Source of the DNA: Rhizomys pruinosus
Taxonomy: Eukaryota; Chordata; Mammalia; Rodentia; Spalacidae
Assembly: GCA_009823505.1 (NCBI GenBank)
Contig: VZQC01004719.1
Location: forward strand, 405,206-469,205
DNA: 64,000 bases
Reading direction: 5' to 3'
The notes under the pieces were generated by a model. That model saw only the letters and a program-made list of their open reading frames with translations. It searched no databases and had not been told where the DNA came from. A program made the position numbers and the translations under genes. Positions 1 to 10,949 of this stretch are shown in pieces. The stretch's first letter is position 1. Each line of letters opens with the position of its first letter.

Positions 1-321
1 GCATTCCAGGTTGCAGTCCATTGTTACAGGGAAGTCAAGGTAGCAGGACCTTGAACCGGCTAGTTACACCACCTGCATAGTCAAGAGCAGAGAGAGAATG
101 AGTGTATGCATTCCAGGTTGCAGTCCATTGTTACAGGGAAGTCAAGGTAGCAGGAGCTGGAACCGGCTAGTTACACCACCTGCATATTCAACAGCAGAGA
201 GAGAATGAGTGTATGCATTCCAGGTTGCAGTCCATTGTTACAGGGAAGTCAAGGTACCAGGACCTTGAACCGGCTAGTTACACCACCTGCATAGTCAAGA
301 GCAGAGAGAGAATGAGTGTAT
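1..321. repeat. 107-bp tandem repeat, three copies
   Basis: Three head-to-tail copies of a 107-bp unit start at 1, 108 and 215, each opening with GCATTCCAGG and closing with GAGAATGAGTGTAT. Differences between copies are a few substitutions (for example GCAGGACCTTGAA versus GCAGGAGCTGGAA). The array runs off the left edge, so the true copy number is unknown. The unit resembles the middle of the rodent LTR-like repeat that continues at 322, also seen at about 40.4 kb, so this is a local amplification inside a dispersed repeat and not a classical satellite. Confidence 0.9.
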
Positions 322-575
322 GCATGCATGCTTGCTGGGCTCGTGGCCCATTCTACACTTGCACAGCTCAGGATCCCCTGCCTAGGGAATAGTGCCGCTT
401 ACAGTGGGCTGGGACTTCACACATCAAATAACAGTCAAGACAATCCTTTACTGACAGACCTGACTATAGGCCAACCTGATGTAGACAGTCTCTCACTAGG
501 ACTCTCTATGTATGTGCTTCTAGAATGTGTCAAGATGACACAGCTTACTTAAAACCAACCATTACACTATCTAAC
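322..575 (-). mobile_element. LTR-like rodent repeat fragment, reverse orientation
   Basis: This continues the element whose middle is triplicated at 1-321. It contains the blocks CCTGCCTAGGGAATAGTGCC, GTGGGCTGGGACTTC and, near the end, TGTCAAGATGACA. In reverse complement these match the order of blocks in the LTRs at 16293 and 17869 (TGTCAACTTGACA, then a ...GGTGCCACCCTGGGCAGG block). It is therefore a diverged LTR of the same broad ERVL/MaLR-like group on the minus strand. Family name not certain. Confidence 0.6.
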
Positions 576-1757
576 TGTAGAGCAAGCTAGTCTTGAATTC
601 TTGATGTACTACAAGGTGACTCAAATTGGAATCCTCCTGTCTGAGCTTCTCAAGTGTTGATATACTTAGGTAATTTTAGAATTTTTGTTCATTTCTCTTT
701 CTTTAATTCTAAATTTCTGCTGATTTGCCCAACTTATATTGTGTTTTCTTTACAAGCATATTGCTAACATTTGAAACCATTTCTGTACTTAATAATTTCA
801 AAATATGGATTTTCTTTAGACATGTTTCTATTCACTATTTTTCATTTGTTTTTGATATTGTGGTCATGTACTAAAGATAATTTTTGATGGAATGATAGCT
901 AATGATGAATAAAGTTTGCTGATATTTGAGGTTCTAGATTATATTGTCTTCCTTGGGATGGACTTACTGTTGCTTTGGGAAAACTGTTAATGATTGAGAA
1001 CTATTTAGACAGAATTAATTCAGTTTTTTATAATAATAACACCATGCACAATTAGCTCTGGCTTCGACCCAAACTATTTAGGAATCTCATCTGAAACTCC
1101 GGTCCTTTTTTATGTTCTCTGAACCTCCATATTCTGTGCATGGAGTAAGTCTCCTTAGCTTTCCAGCCATGATTTTAGCTTATTTGCAGCTCACAGCTTT
1201 AAACCAGCAAATGCTTACTAGTGGAAAGGCGTGCTAAATACCAGCCTTATTCCTATATTTCCTTGGGGATGGAGTTCCACCTCCAAGTTCTTCTGCACAG
1301 CATCAAGTAAAAAATTTAAAATATTATAGCTAGCTTTCCTGAATCTTCTCCATGGGAGAATTGGTATGAAAACACCTGTCACTGTAGCCAGGCACAGAAA
1401 AGCAAAATGTTCTTTCTAGAGGACACCATGCACACGCTGCCAAACTCTTCTTTTTATTTCAAAAACCTACTTGGTTTTCCTTTGATCACCTCCCTCTCAA
1501 ATGCACAAGTAGGCTTTCACCCCTGCTTTCCATTTATAGCCCTTAACTCTTTACCCTCTGTTTTGTTTACTTATTTCAGAAAAAAAAAATCTTCACACAT
1601 ACTATTTAATATAGAAATTATAATGCCTTCAATTCAAATTGCTAACAGTAATGTTAGTGCTGGCTATTTTTACAAATATCAAATGATGAAAAAATCAGTC
1701 TTAACATGTAATTAGATATCAAGATTAAACATTATCACTAGTATATGAAGCCTGTTT
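576..1757. other. AT-rich stretch, no recognised feature
   Basis: No repeat family, splice-bounded open frame or RNA gene was recognised. A 102-codon open frame at 1407-1715 has no recognisable domain and composition typical of AT-rich noncoding DNA. Confidence 0.5.
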
Positions 1758-1772
1758 AAATTATGAAAAGTC

Positions 1773-2011
1773 GGGCTGGAGAGATGGCCTAGCGGTTAAG
1801 AGCGCCGACCGCTCTTGCAGAGGACCTGGGTTCGATCCCCAGCACCCACATGGCGGCCGAGAGCCGCCTGAAACTCCAATTCCAGGAGAACTCCAGTTCC
1901 AGGGGAATCCTACACCCACTTCTGACCTCCGCGGCATTGCACGACACGGGTGCACAAACTTGCATGCAGACAGTACATTCGTACACATACAGAAATAAAT
2001 AAAATAAAAAA
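1773..2011 (+). mobile_element. B2 SINE, young subfamily, full length
   Basis: The tRNA-derived head carries RNA polymerase III A-box-like TGGCCTAGCGG and B-box-like GGTTCGATCCC sequences, followed by the B2 body and an AAATAAATAAAAT-type tail. Flanking direct repeats (AAATTATGAAAAGTC at 1758 and AAATTATGAAGTC at 2012) are the target-site duplication. Many CpGs survive (GCGCCGACCGCTC, GGCGGCCGAGAGCCGCC), which supports a recent insertion. The body has two adjacent versions of a CTCCARTTCCAGG block at 1873-1906, shared with the copies at 10451 and 10950 but absent from older copies here. Confidence 0.92.
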
Positions 2012-2024
2012 AAATTATGAAGTC

Positions 2025-3126
2025 TTCATTGTGGCTCTCTTCTTACCAATGTTTTACTTATCTTTGCTTCTCAGGTTAACCCGATGTCTTAAAACAGGAA
2101 CACTGAAGCAAAAATAACAGAAGTATAAGAGCATATATCTATTGAATGACAGATAATTGAAGGCTACTAGCCACCTCTCTTTATTCCTCCCTGCCCCTGC
2201 TCATTTGGTCACATACTTTTGCAGCTTGGATCTCTTTTTTTGAAGTTTTTCCTTTCAAGTTGTCCGAATAAGCATGGTACTTAGTCAAAAAGGAGTCAGT
2301 AGTGCTTTCAAATCCTGTCTGATCCTTTGCTCATAACATGGCTGAAAACTTAAATGTCATAGATTAAATAGAGCCTGAACCATGTCTCAATGACATACAT
2401 GCTATATAAAACCTCTGTCCAGGTTTCAGCAGTGACACGCTGTTGAAAACTGTGGCATGGCACTTTTACCTTCAATTCTTTTCACAATTCATTGCTTCTA
2501 AAAAACTGACTACATTACTGAGGAATGAAATCAACCTGAATCTGCAACCTCTAAATCTGGCGTTGAGCCTGCATCACTGGTCCTGACTTCCCTGTCTTGT
2601 GAGCTTCCCTTTGGAGCCCTTTTTTCTGTCCTCATTATCAGGTTTTCTTGAGACAATCCCTACCTAGCAGCAGTTTCATTAATTGGAATTAAATGTTCAA
2701 AAGATATGATTGGCTTTCTCAAATGAACTCTTCCTGGCTTCCCAATTTTTTTTCCCTATTAACTAAATTTGAGTCAAGATGTCTGTAAGAGACAGCCTGT
2801 CATATATGGTATAGGTTCTTATTTTACAATTCCTTGAAGATACTCACTTTTGCAATTGATTGCTTAATATACACACTAATTAGTGTTTAAGAGCAAAACA
2901 ACAACAACAACAACAAAAAAGTTTCCTAAAATTATCTTGTATTCTATATATATAATTTGGCATTTTTTTCTGGTTCAGAAATCAGTTTTCAATTGTACCT
3001 ATTTTAAAATATTTCAGGAAGAATAGATGTTATGTATGCAAATAATAAGGCAGTATAGGAAAACTATTTCAAAAGTCGTAAGACAAGGGATGCTCTGGAA
3101 GCTCAGTGGAGAAAATGGTTACTCTT
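2025..3126. other. AT-rich stretch with short (CAA)n run
   Basis: Apart from a short CAA run near 2895-2920 no feature was recognised. Open frames are short and lack recognisable domains. Confidence 0.5.
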
Positions 3127-3330
3127 TTTTTTTTTTTAATTTAATTTTTATTGATGCTTTGTGCATTTCATACATTTTTTCCAATTCAGTTCAGGCTTAT
3201 TTCCCTTTCCCTTCCCCCCCACCCCCACCCCATCCCAGATCATGCATTCTGCCATAACTGTCCTGCATCTTTCTCTCAGTTTTTTTTTCTTTTTTCATTT
3301 TTAGCTATAAGTGATAATCCATGAGTACAA
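3127..3330 (-). mobile_element. Probable L1 3'-end fragment
   Basis: A T-rich start, TTTTTATTGATGCTTTGTGCA and then a pyrimidine block (CCCTTCCCCCCCACCCCCACC) resemble the reverse complement of a rodent L1 3' UTR with its polypurine tract. A related but diverged block lies inside the 289-bp tandem unit at 47.9 kb. The assignment rests on similarity of layout only. Confidence 0.4.
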
Positions 3331-4623
3331 GCATCCTTCATGCAAAACCAATCTGCAGGCTGCTGTTATAACTCATCATTGAAAGAAGAAAAAAAAACTT
3401 TATCAAACAAAAAAAACATTTCAAAACTGCCTTGGCAATTGGGCACTTGAGAACCCATTTGGTAATGTGAGTGTCCTGCCTATGGAAAAAGCAAGTTGAA
3501 TTCCAATTCTCTGTTGGATTAGTAGATTAAGGCCCTGATTCTTTACAAATTGTCAACTATTTACAGTTCTACCTTTTTATTTTGCCATTTCATATCATTC
3601 TTTGGAAAACGTTTAAAATGAAGTCCACGAAAGAGAGGGAACTTCATACTTTGTAGAGAGCAAAACAACATCCAATATGCATAAACAAATCACTTGCTTT
3701 GGTGAGAATTGTGCTTAGAACAAAAAGTTTTACTTAATTTATACAAAAGGGTTGAAGAGCTCATCTGTCAGGGAAGGTGGGTCTTGCCTGTCTCCTGTGA
3801 AGAGTGGATGACTCTGAGCCGGGGTACTGTGCTGCATATACTCCTGCTGTGAGTTTTTCCTGTTTCTTTCATGTACTAATGAACGAATCCAGAATGGCTA
3901 TTTATCATAGATACATTTATTTCTCATTCTTAGTTCTTATTACAGAGAACATCAGTGGAAAGACATCATACTTTCATAGATGACTAATCCCTGATTAAGA
4001 CAGATTGCCCATTGTTTCATAAGTAACATCTGGCATCAAAGATAATTCCATTGACTTGAAATCTCATAAAATGTAACATCATTAAATTGAATAAAAGACT
4101 GTCATTCTCTCTGGTTATAATGAAACATTCCTACCAGAAAGTCACACGAAGGTATTTTACAATTTTCCCTAAAGATCTATAATGCGGCAAACATATTTCT
4201 GAAACTGTCCCAGAAGTTTTCTTTCCCATGACAGGAGATCCTTTAAAAATGAAGAAAAAGGTATGTTTCTGAGGCATAGAGGATGTTTTTCAGAGGGCTT
4301 CTAATTTTCTAGCACTTGTTTAGATGATATATGACCACATGCACCAAAAGAAGAGACAATTGATTTCTAATGAAAAATGTTTCATTAGACATATGTTCCA
4401 TAAACATTATCCCTTTCTCTCCAGATAATAAATTTAAGGAAAAAAATCTTATAAAAATAACATCATTGATTGATTTAAATTGATGAGAAAGTTTTGCTGT
4501 TTTCTGGGAATAAATCAAGAAGTCATTATTTCTTCAAATTGTAATAATATGAAGTCAATGTTGGGACCTCTTCTGAGTTTATATTGGGTAATTCTTGCTT
4601 TAATGCTTTAATAATAAGAAATT
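3331..4623. other. No recognised feature
   Basis: AT-rich sequence with no recognisable repeat family, RNA gene or coding exon. Confidence 0.5.
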
Positions 4624-4624
4624 T

Positions 4625-4806
4625 GGGGCTGGCGAGGTGACTCACAGCTTTAAAAGGTTGCAGAGGACCAGAGTTCAATTCCCAGTATCCACATGTTGGC
4701 TAACACCTGTCTGTAATTCCAGTTCTGCCTTCTGACTTCATGTGCATTTTACCATATGGGTGTACTTACAGACAAGCAAGGAATACACTCATATACATAG
4801 GATAAA
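4625..4806 (+). mobile_element. Old B2 SINE
   Basis: The head GGGGCTGGCGAGGTGACTCA and the B-box-like AGAGTTCAATTCCC identify a diverged B2. The middle of the head is shortened. Its tail runs directly into the B1 that starts at 4807, so the B1 most likely inserted into the B2 A-rich tail. Confidence 0.8.
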
Positions 4807-4978
4807 GAGCCGGGCGTGGTGGTGCACGCCTTTAATCCTAGCACTTGGGAGGCAGAGGTGGGCAGATCTTTGTGAGTTGAAGGCCAGCCTGGTCTACAGT
4901 GTGAGTTCCAGGACAGCTGGGGTTACAGGAAGACCCTGTCTTGAAAAGACCAAAAAAGAAAATAATAATAATAAATAA
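4807..4978 (+). mobile_element. B1 SINE
   Basis: The start GAGCCGGGCGTGGTGGTGCA, the GCACTTGGGAGGCAGAGG block and the end CCCTGTCTTGAAAAGACC are diagnostic of rodent B1, a monomeric 7SL RNA-derived SINE. The tail is a mixed A/AAT run. The 78-codon open frame across this region is the usual translated B1 and not a gene. Confidence 0.92.
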
Positions 4979-5164
4979 AATATTAAAAAATAAGAAGGAT
5001 TTAACCAAACGGCTTATTTTAATTTAAATAAGAAGATACTCCATGCCATGAACATGCAAGGCCTTTTTTCTCTTTGTTCCTGGTAAGACAATGTCAAGGC
5101 ATGCAGTGTTGTTTTGTGTCTTCTTCCTTTGTATTCTCTCACTTTCCTCTCATTCTCTCTTTTT

Positions 5165-5341
5165 TCTTTCTTTTTGTGAATTTCATATAATATATTTTAA
5201 TTGTATTTACACACTGTCCCCTATCAGCACCCCCACTTACTACTCTTTCCCAATTTCATGTATGTTCTCTCTCTATATCTCTATCTCTCCCTCTCACCTC
5301 TTCCGTCATCTCATATAATGTATATAATAATAATGTATTAT

Positions 5342-5389
<48 letters not shown>

Positions 5390-5835
5390 TACAGAGTCAA
5401 ATTTGTGTCTTTAAAAAAGTAGCTTTTTCTCTAGGATCAATGACTTCTCCAGCTATGTATTTGGCTATGTTTATAGCACCACACATGAACCTACGAGTTC
5501 CCTCCCATTGAGCAGGCCTTAATTCTAATTAGACAGCTGTTGATTACTCCCAAAATAAAAGTATACCAATAGCAAGAGTTTGCTGTGCCAGCCATTATTT
5601 CTTAAGCTTTGATGTGTTAGGACTATTGATTGATTATCTTCCTTGGCAGTTTGTATATTATTCTCTGATAACTTGACAGCTAATTTTCAGGGAGGAGGCT
5701 TCTAGGTTAGTTCCAGCTGGCTTGCTCAAAGTTCTGTGTCTGAAGTGTGGTCTATCTTCAGCAATAAGGTTTTACCTTTAAGTTCTGGTAGGGGTGGGAA
5801 GCAATCAAGGGCTGTGGTGGTTATAGAGTTCAGGA
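5165..5835 (-). mobile_element. L1 (Lx-like) 3' UTR fragment with (GT)n
   Basis: The start TGTGAATTTCATATAATATA, a pyrimidine-rich block, a GT run at 5344-5388 and the ACAGAGTCAAATTTG block match the arrangement at 61975-62170. Sequence near 5715-5810 matches the reverse complement of the plus-strand L1 3' UTR at about 45560-45690 (both contain CTTCAGCAATARGGT in this orientation). This is the minus-strand 3' UTR of an old rodent L1. Confidence 0.75.
5344..5388. repeat. (GT)n microsatellite
   Basis: An uninterrupted TG/GT dinucleotide run of about 45 bp inside the L1 3' UTR. Confidence 0.95.
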
Positions 5836-6300
5836 ATTGCCAAACTCAGAGAATAAGTGTTTGTGATACAATTAACCCTAAGCAACACATTTTCAATGCA
5901 ACCTCTACATATAGGATGAATGCATCTCTCAACCCTTATCAGAGAAGTTTCCTTATGCAGCTGATGATGATTAACACAGAAAGGCATAATTGGTCAACAT
6001 AGAGAGACCAAGAGGCCACCAGGTGCTTATTTCTGAACAAGGCAACTATTTCAAACCTCTGTTTCTCCAGGATCAGGGATCATTGCAGGAAAGAAAGCAG
6101 AAAGAATGTAAAGCCTGCAGTGGTAGATGACCACTTGGAAACAGATTTTTACAAACAGCTTGTCAGTTTCTCATATGAACTCACAGCAGTGGTGACCTCA
6201 TGCATAAGACCCATGCAAGCTCAAACCACACAAAAACCAGCATAGAAATGGGGAAATGGGTAATAAATCCACCCAGGGTTTAAGAGATGGCTGAGCAAGT
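5836..6300 (+). mobile_element. L1 3' UTR fragment, plus orientation
   Basis: Blocks such as CAATGCAACCTCTACAT, GAACTCACAGCAGTGGTGAC and GCATAAGACCCATGCAAGCTC occur in the same order and orientation as in the 3' UTR of the L1 at 46080-46540. This piece points opposite to the L1 pieces on both sides (5165-5835 and 6330-8858). It may be a separate insertion or an internal inversion. Confidence 0.7.
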
Positions 6301-6768
6301 AAGAGCACTGGCGACTCTTTTATGTCACTGCATTCTATGTCTGCTCTCATGAATTATCCATCCCTTGGCCATGTATTTGTTTTCTAACCCCACTGGATTT
6401 TCCAGTTGGAATATGTATATCTAAGAATTCAAAGCTACCATATACAGCTATGAGAGAGAACATGGGCTGTTTATCTTTCTGTGTTTGGTTTACCTCACTT
6501 ATGATGATTGTTCCCAGTTCCATCCATTTACCTGTCAATTTCACAATTTCATTTCTTTTCCAAGAGATGAATACTCCATCGTGCAAATGTACAATGCCTT
6601 TATTGTCTATTCTTCAGTTGATGGACATATATGTTGTTTACATTTCCTACCTGTTGTGACTAGGACAGCAATGTACAGAAAAAGTATTTCTGTAGGAGGA
6701 TATAGATTTGGAGGGTATGTATCCAAGTGGGTGTGGCTGGGTCATATTGTTGATAGATTTTTAGCTTT

Positions 6769-6891
6769 TTTTTTCCTTTTTTGGCCTTTTTGAGACAGGG
6801 TCTTCCTGTATCCCCAGCTAGCCTGGTCTCCATCTCACAAAATCTGATTGCCTCTGCCTCCTGAATTGGGCTGAAGGCGTGGGCCACCAAG
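6769..6891 (-). mobile_element. B1 SINE inside L1
   Basis: A T-rich start followed by TTTTTGAGACAGGGTCTTCC and ending in GGCGTGGGCCACCA is B1 in reverse complement, with some internal deletions. Sequences like GATTTTTAGCTTTT before and GATTTCTAGCTTTT after it fit a target-site duplication of the host L1. Confidence 0.85.
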
Positions 6892-8291
6892 GTCAACTTG
6901 ATTTCTAGCTTTTGGAGGTAGTAATCTCCATACTTATTTCCGTAGTGGCTGCACCAGTTTGCACACCCACCAGTAGTGAACAAGAGTTTCCCTTTCTTCA
7001 CATCCTTGGCAGCATTGGTTCTTGCTTATTTTATGGAACTTAGCCATTCTGAGTTAGGAAGATCAAATCTCAAAGTAGTTTTAAATTGTATTTCCCTGAT
7101 AAATAAAAGATGTTGAATCTTTCTTAAAGAAGTTCTCAGGCATTTGTTTCATCTTTAGAGAATTCCATGTTCAGCTTCTTGACTCAATTGGGTTGCTTGC
7201 TTTTTGAACATTTAGCATTTTGAATTCTTTGTATATTCTAGACCCAAACCCTCTGTCAGAGGTATAGCAGGTAACTTCGTTTCCATTCTGTAGATTGCTC
7301 TTCCCTTGAATGATGGTATCCTTTGCTGTGCAGGAGATTAGATGAGGTCCCATTTTTCAGTTGTTGGATTTAAAGACTGCATTATAGGAGTCCAGTTCAG
7401 AAAGCCTTTTCTTGTACCTAGAAGTTGGAGTATTTCCTATTTTCTCCTCTATCCATTTCAGGGTATCATGTCTTATGGTTAGATTTTTCATGTACTTGGA
7501 GTTGAGTTTTGTGCATAGTGAGAGATGGGCCTCTAGTTTTCATTCCCTTCCATCCAGTTGGGCCAGCAGCAGTTCTTGAGCATGCTGTCTCTTCTCCAAC
7601 ATGTCCTTTTGGCTCCTTTGATAAAAACTGGTGGGTGTAAATGTATGAGTGCAATGGACTTAAATATGAGTCCTCAACTCTATTCCATGGATCGATGTGT
7701 CTGTTTGAATTCAAGTACCATGCTCTTTTCTATTTTTTCTTGTAGCTATGTAGTATAATTTGAGATCAGGGATGGTGATATCTCCAGAATTTCTTTTATT
7801 GTTCAGGATTATTTTAGATCTCCTGGGTTGTTTGTGTTTCCATATGAAATTGGAAATACGAATATTCAATTTTGTGAAGAATTTTGCTGGAATTTTAATG
7901 GGCATTGGATTGAATTTGTAGATTGCTTTTGGTAAGGTGCTCATTGTCACAGTATTAATCCTACTGATTAATGAGCATGGGAGGTCTTTCCATCTTCTGG
8001 TATCTTCTTCAATTAAGTCTTAAAGTTGTTCAATTATCTGAGCCCTTCACTTCTTTGATTAGATTTATTCCAAGATATTTTGTGTTTTTTTGTTTGTTTG
8101 TTTGTTTTTTTTGAGGCTATTGTGAATTGTATCACTTCCCATATTTCTTTCTTATTTTATTTGTTGCTGGAATATGAGAAAGGCTATTGATTTGGGGGCG
8201 TTAATTTTGTATCCTGCTACTTTGCTGAATATGTTTATCAGCTCTAGGAGTTTTCTGGTGTAGTCTTTAGCATCTTTTAGGCATAGAATCA

Positions 8292-8449
8292 GGGTTCGAT
8301 TCCCAGCACCCACATGGCGGCTGAGAACCGTTCCAGGGGAATCCAATGCCCTCTTCTGACCTCCGTGGCATTGCACGACATGGGTGCACAAACCTACATG
8401 CAGACAGTACATTTATACACATAAAAAATAAATAAATAAAATAAAAAAT
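8292..8449 (+). mobile_element. B2 SINE truncated at its 5' end, inside L1
   Basis: The element begins at the B-box region (GGGTTCGATTCCCAGCACCC), so the A box and tRNA-like start are missing. It still has a full body and A-rich tail and is bracketed by ATAGAATCA at 8283-8291 and 8450-8458. The duplication shows it inserted in truncated form instead of being trimmed later. Without an A box it should be transcriptionally weak or dead. Confidence 0.88.
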
Positions 8450-8858
8450 ATAGAATCATATCACCTGCAAGTGAGGATTCTTTGACGTCTTTTTCTAATT
8501 GTTTCCTCTGTACCTGCTTCGTGTGTCCTATTGCTCTAGCTCAGACTTCATGTGCCATATTGAACAGGAATGGACAGAGTGGGCATCTTTGTCTTTTCCT
8601 GATTTTAATGGCTTTGATTTTTTTCTCCATTTAGTATGCAGTTGGCCCTGGGTTTGTCGTGTATTGGCTTTTCTCTGTAGAGATATGTCCCCTGTATTCC
8701 TCGATTCTCCACAGATTTTATAATGGCTAGATGTTGGATTTTGTCAAAGGCTATTTATGTATCTAATGAGATAATCATGGGGTTTCCATCTTTGAGTCTG
8801 TTTATGTTGTAGATTACATTAATTGATCTGTGTAAGTTGAACCATCATTGCACATGGT

Positions 8859-8935
8859 TCTTGGAACTGAACTTAGTTTTCTGAAGAGCAGCAAGTGCTC
8901 TTCACTGCTGCAGTCCTATGCTTTGAACCTTCATT
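8859..8935 (-). mobile_element. B2 SINE remnant
   Basis: GGAACTGAACTTAG and GAGCAGCAAGTGCTCTTCA are the reverse complement of a B2 head. The rest of the element is not recognisable. Confidence 0.55.
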
Positions 8936-9895
8936 TTCCCTATATCTTAGTTTCCTCCTTCATTTTCCTGGGGAACAGATTCCATGGTTTTCTGAAAAGA
9001 GGAGTGAGAATGTTGTAGCCTTTTGAGATAGGCCATTTGAGAGCACTCATTTAGATTCCACATTGGAGAAGGTTATTGCTTACACTTTGATTTCTACTAA
9101 ACCAGCAAACAACAGTAGAGAAAATATACAAGGTTTGAACACGAAGTTAGAAGGAAAAAGTGTTTATTGTCCAGTTGTCCTCAACGGTTCATGGTCAATG
9201 CCGACTACACATGCTGTACTAACCTCTGTGTCAAAAATGCTCTGAACTGATGCTTGCAGCTTTTTACTCTGTTGGGAGCATGCCAACATTAAGGGTCTGC
9301 CTAGGGTGAAAATTATTCCATTTTATCTACATACTTCATTGGTAGTTTGTCTGAATAAAATATTATGGGTTCAGAAGAAGTATCCATTGCAATTTTAGAC
9401 CTTTGGCCTATCTTCCTTTAGGCATCCAATTTTGTTCTTGAGTTGCCCAGTGCCATGCCTATTTTTCTTCCCTTCATTATGTCAGGTTTCTCTTTCCCAG
9501 TCTCTTAAAAATCTTGATTTTTTTTTCTCTAAACCAAGGAGTTCTTTATCTGTGGGTATTCTTCTGTCCCCAGTCTATTCGTATTGTAGAGTATTAGTTG
9601 CAGTTTGTGGGTAGAGGCAAGCAGAAGGACTGGGAAATGCTTGTGTTTATAGATATTAATTACTTGATTTTGTTTCCTCAGGTACTTCACTAGTGTCTCA
9701 AGGTGTCACTTTCGAGACACTGATCGTATCTTCAGGAAAATCTATATTCCAGTTGATATAAAGAACATCCTGACATAGTTGGTAACGAAATAGAGAGATA
9801 GCTCAATGTAAAGTTCAGGAATGGCAGACTGGTGGTGAGTATTAAACCTGTACAAATTACACAACATAGGACAAATAAAAATGAAAACTATTATG
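8936..9895. other. No recognised feature
   Basis: AT-rich sequence with no repeat or exon that I can support. Confidence 0.5.
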
Positions 9896-10115
9896 AAAGA
9901 AATGAACATAAATGTATATGTGTATGCCTGTGTATGTATGTATGTGAGTGTGTGCATATACTCATGTGTGTTCAGGTGTAAATTCATTTGTGTTCTGTGT
10001 GTGTAGAGGCCAGAGGTCAACTATGGGTTTTATTTTTCAAGACCTCTCTGCTCTTTTCTTCTTGAGACAGGGTCTCTGCCTGGGACCCTTGTCTTGCTGA
10101 TTAAGCTAACATAGT
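9896..10115 (-). mobile_element. B4-like SINE fragment with TG-rich end
   Basis: A degenerate TG/TATG run is followed by GTGTAGAGGCCAGAGGTCAA and CTTGAGACAGGGTCTCTGCC. The same blocks in opposite orientation occur in the B4-type element at 60070, which supports a reverse-oriented B4 fragment. Confidence 0.55.
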
Positions 10116-10437
10116 CAGAAACATATCATTTTTTCCTGGTTTTCTCACCAGGCATAGTAAACCTATAGCATGCATATGGGTCTACTTGTTTTCTCTACAA
10201 GCTTAGGGTAGGCTTCATAAAGTGCCAAGGTTTTAAGGCCCTGAACATTTAAATGACCTGCCTAAGGTCTATCAGTCTATTAGTAACAGAAGAAGGATCA
10301 CAGTTTGGACTTTGGTATAATCTTTTGTCCAATAACTGACTTACCTTAAAGCTGCAACTTGAAAGTTTTGTTGTATGATATTCTTTGGGGGAATCATTAG
10401 TCTCCTAACTGAAGTCAAATGAAGAAATATTCATTTA
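10116..10437. other. No recognised feature
   Basis: No repeat or exon was recognised here. Confidence 0.45.
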
Positions 10438-10450
10438 AGAAGTACTCTCC

Positions 10451-10693
10451 GGGGGCTGGAGAGTTGGCCTAGTGGTTAAGAGCACCGACTCCTCTTGCAG
10501 AGGACCCAGGTTCGATCCCCAGCACCCACATGACGGCTGAGAACCGTCTGTAACTCCAATTCCAAGAGCACACCAGTTCCAGGGGAATCCGACACCTTCT
10601 TCTGACCTCCAGGGCATTGCACGACATGGGTGCACAGACCTACATGCAGACAATACATTCATACACATACAAAAATAAATAAATTAAAAAAAA
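10451..10693 (+). mobile_element. B2 SINE, young subfamily (first of three)
   Basis: It has the head GGGGGCTGGAGAGTTGGCC, the B box GGTTCGATCCC and a tail of AAATAAATAAATTAAAAAA type. Flanks AAGTACTCTCC at 10440-10450 and 10694-10704 are an 11-bp target duplication. It carries the doubled CCAATTCCA/CCAGTTCCA block of the young subfamily. It sits in the same target as the next two B2s. Confidence 0.92.
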
Positions 10694-10704
10694 AAGTACT
10701 CTCC

Positions 10705-10935
10705 TGGGTCCAGAGAATGGCTTAGTGGTTAAGAGCAATGACTGCTCTTGCAGAGACCCACGTTTGATTCCCAGCAACACATAGCAGCTAACAAGTATCC
10801 ATAACTACAGTTCCAGGGGATCTAATGCCTTCTTCTGACCTCCACAGGCATTGCATGACATGGGTACACTAACTCACATGCAGACGATACACTCATCCAC
10901 ATAAAATAAAAATAATAAGTAAAATATTTTTAAAA
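10705..10935 (+). mobile_element. Older B2 SINE (second of three)
   Basis: The head GTCCAGAGAATGGCTTAGTGG and body are diverged and contain only one CAGTTCCAGGGGAT block. It lies between two versions of the target AAGTACT(C/A)TCCT, so it was probably the first of the three to insert. Confidence 0.85.
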
Positions 10936-10949
10936 AGAAGTACTATCCT

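Larger units (their letters stand above)
6330..8858 (-). mobile_element. L1 ORF2 remnant, minus strand, truncated
   Basis: Reading from right to left this is the reverse transcriptase and C-terminal part of L1 ORF2, running to the ORF2 end near 6400. Conserved stretches include the reverse complement of the segment encoding the 'PKAIYKFN' peptide (about 7915-7935), also seen in the L1 at 43.5 kb. The frame is broken by many stops and indels, and two SINEs interrupt it (B1 at 6769, B2 at 8292). It cannot encode an active protein. The 5' part of the element is missing. Confidence 0.85.

Noticed and set aside
1773..1850. tRNA gene-like sequence with A and B boxes
   Set aside because: It is the tRNA-derived head of a B2 SINE with target duplication and A-rich tail, not a functional tRNA gene.
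5201..5422. Frame with a long CV dipeptide run
   Set aside because: It is the translated GT microsatellite in an L1 3' UTR.
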